Source of the DNA: Halomonas sp.
GTDB taxonomy: Bacteria; Pseudomonadota; Gammaproteobacteria; Pseudomonadales; Oleiphilaceae
DNA: 5,211 nucleotides
Direction of reading: 5' to 3'
NCBI GenBank assembly: GCA_007135745.1
Contig: SLIH01000286.1
Span: forward strand, 1-5,211
A program made the translations under genes and the position numbers. Of this stretch, positions 4,667 to 5,211 are shown one piece after another (the stretch's first letter is position 1; the number at the start of each line of letters is the position of its first letter). The notes under the pieces were generated by a model. It made no database searches and was not told the DNA's origin. It saw nothing but the letters and a program-made list of their open reading frames with translations.

Positions 4667-5195
4667 GGCCGTTGAGCAGTTCCGTGTCCAGATACTCAAT
4701 GGTCAGGTAGTCCTCGAAATCCCAGAGTCTGACAAAGCGGCTGCGGTGCGGAGCGTTTCCTCCCCAGATGGCGAGCTCGCTCACGCCTTCCGGCATGCCT
4801 TCTTTCAGGCGCTCAAACCATTCCTCCGTCATTTCCTCGGGCCAGGGCTGACCGAAGCGATCCTGGAGCTCTGCCTGGGCGGCCTCAAAACTGGGGTTCT
4901 CGGGTCGGAACTCCACCACCAGGGCCAGTTCGTTGCGCCCACCAGGGAATACAAAGCGCACGCCGGTCTCCTCGTCTTCCTTCAGGTGACCGTCGAGGAT
5001 GAGGTCTCCGTCCGAGGTTTCCTCGCGGTTGGTCTTCACCACATTGCTGGCATCCAGTGCATTCCTGACCTCTTCGCTGCTCATTCCGAACTGAGCAGCA
5101 CGGTAGCCGTCCACGGCTTCGCCGGCCAGCAGGGATTGGCTTCCCAGCAGCAGGGTAAGAGTCATGGCGCTGAGTGAGCGGACAGCAAGTTTCAT
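4662..5195 (-). CDS. Exported protein of unknown function
   Basis: A protein of 177 residues with a signal peptide (MKLAVRSLSAMTLTLLLGSQ, then SLLAG) and a probable cut near residues 24-27. The mature part begins with YRAAQFGMSSEEVRNAL (31-47), an opening seen in small periplasmic proteins of unknown role. It continues as an acidic domain with a strand-like stretch GVRFVFPGGRNELALVVEFR (78-97), a helix ending in RFGQPW (113-118), and a C-terminal strand region. There are no cysteines, hence no lipobox and no haem site. Start choice: the frame can open at TTG 5207, ATG 5201 or ATG 5195. GGAG at 5202-5205 directly abuts ATG 5201 and is 6 bases before ATG 5195, so 5195 is preferred. Strong acidity fits a periplasmic protein of a salt-adapted organism. 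No link to the nor genes is apparent. Confidence 0.8.
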   Translation of the reverse strand: MKLAVRSLSAMTLTLLLGSQSLLAGEAVDGYRAAQFGMSSEEVRNALDASNVVKTNREETSDGDLILDGHLKEDEETGVRFVFPGGRNELALVVEFRPENPSFEAAQAELQDRFGQPWPEEMTEEWFERLKEGMPEGVSELAIWGGNAPHRSRFVRLWDFEDYLTIEYLDTELLNGR

Positions 5196-5201
5196 TTTCA
5201 T

Positions 5202-5205
5202 CTCC
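5202..5205 (-). promoter_or_regulatory. Ribosome binding site deciding the start of the exported protein
   Basis: The minus strand reads GGAG followed by ATGAAA and then ATG. Spacing to the second ATG (5195) is 6 bases, whereas the first ATG (5201) touches the site, so the second is the likelier start. Confidence 0.6.
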
Positions 5206-5211
5206 AACTGA

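Noticed and set aside
4746..5177. Plus-strand open frame of 143 codons opposite the exported protein
   Set aside because: It is antisense to a frame with a clear signal peptide and ribosome site, and has no recognisable features.
1..5211. CRISPR arrays, tRNA or rRNA genes, insertion sequences or attachment sites
   Set aside because: No regularly spaced repeats, cloverleaf-like segments, transposase motifs or terminal inverted repeats were seen. The only repeats are the degenerate copies after norF.

Overview
The window carries a nitric oxide reductase (nor) locus from a denitrifying proteobacterium. The clear families (NorC with a CINCH haem site, NorB with the EGVWE segment, a CcmC-type haem handling protein, NorE- and NorF-like proteins) and the moderately high GC suggest a gammaproteobacterium of the Halomonas/Marinobacter/Ectothiorhodospiraceae kind. 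That placement is an impression from protein style and was not tested. The replicon and the genes beyond both edges are unknown.

Layout from left to right. Positions 1-2108 are a minus-strand block: norB (cut by the left edge), norC, and upstream of them a lone ccmC homologue. Positions 2278-3293 are a divergent plus-strand pair of uncharacterised membrane proteins, one of 130 residues with a DUF4870-like look and one of 200 residues with four membrane segments. A 60-residue two-helix membrane protein lies on the minus strand at 3306-3488. The plus-strand pair norE-norF follows at 3649-4517. The right end holds an unrelated-looking exported protein of about 177 residues on the minus strand. 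It is separated from norF by a 3'-3' intergenic region containing three copies of a degenerate repeat, two of them forming a long hairpin.

Regulation. Three sites resembling the FNR/DNR/NNR consensus TTGAT-N4-ATCAA lie in the three intergenic regions where promoters are expected. The one before norC (9 of 10 bases) sits 32 bases centre to centre from a TAnnnT -10 element, the geometry of a class II FNR-type promoter. The site between ccmC and the 130-residue gene (8 of 10) has a TAnnnT element at 32-33 bases on both sides, so it could drive both divergent units. The site before norE (9 of 10) has a less clear geometry.

Working model (inference). Low oxygen and/or NO would switch on norCB (the enzyme), ccmC (haem handling for c-type cytochrome maturation, which NorC needs), norEF (accessory membrane proteins that support NO reductase activity) and probably the two or three uncharacterised membrane proteins embedded among them. 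Those small membrane genes are the part of the window least explained by known biology.
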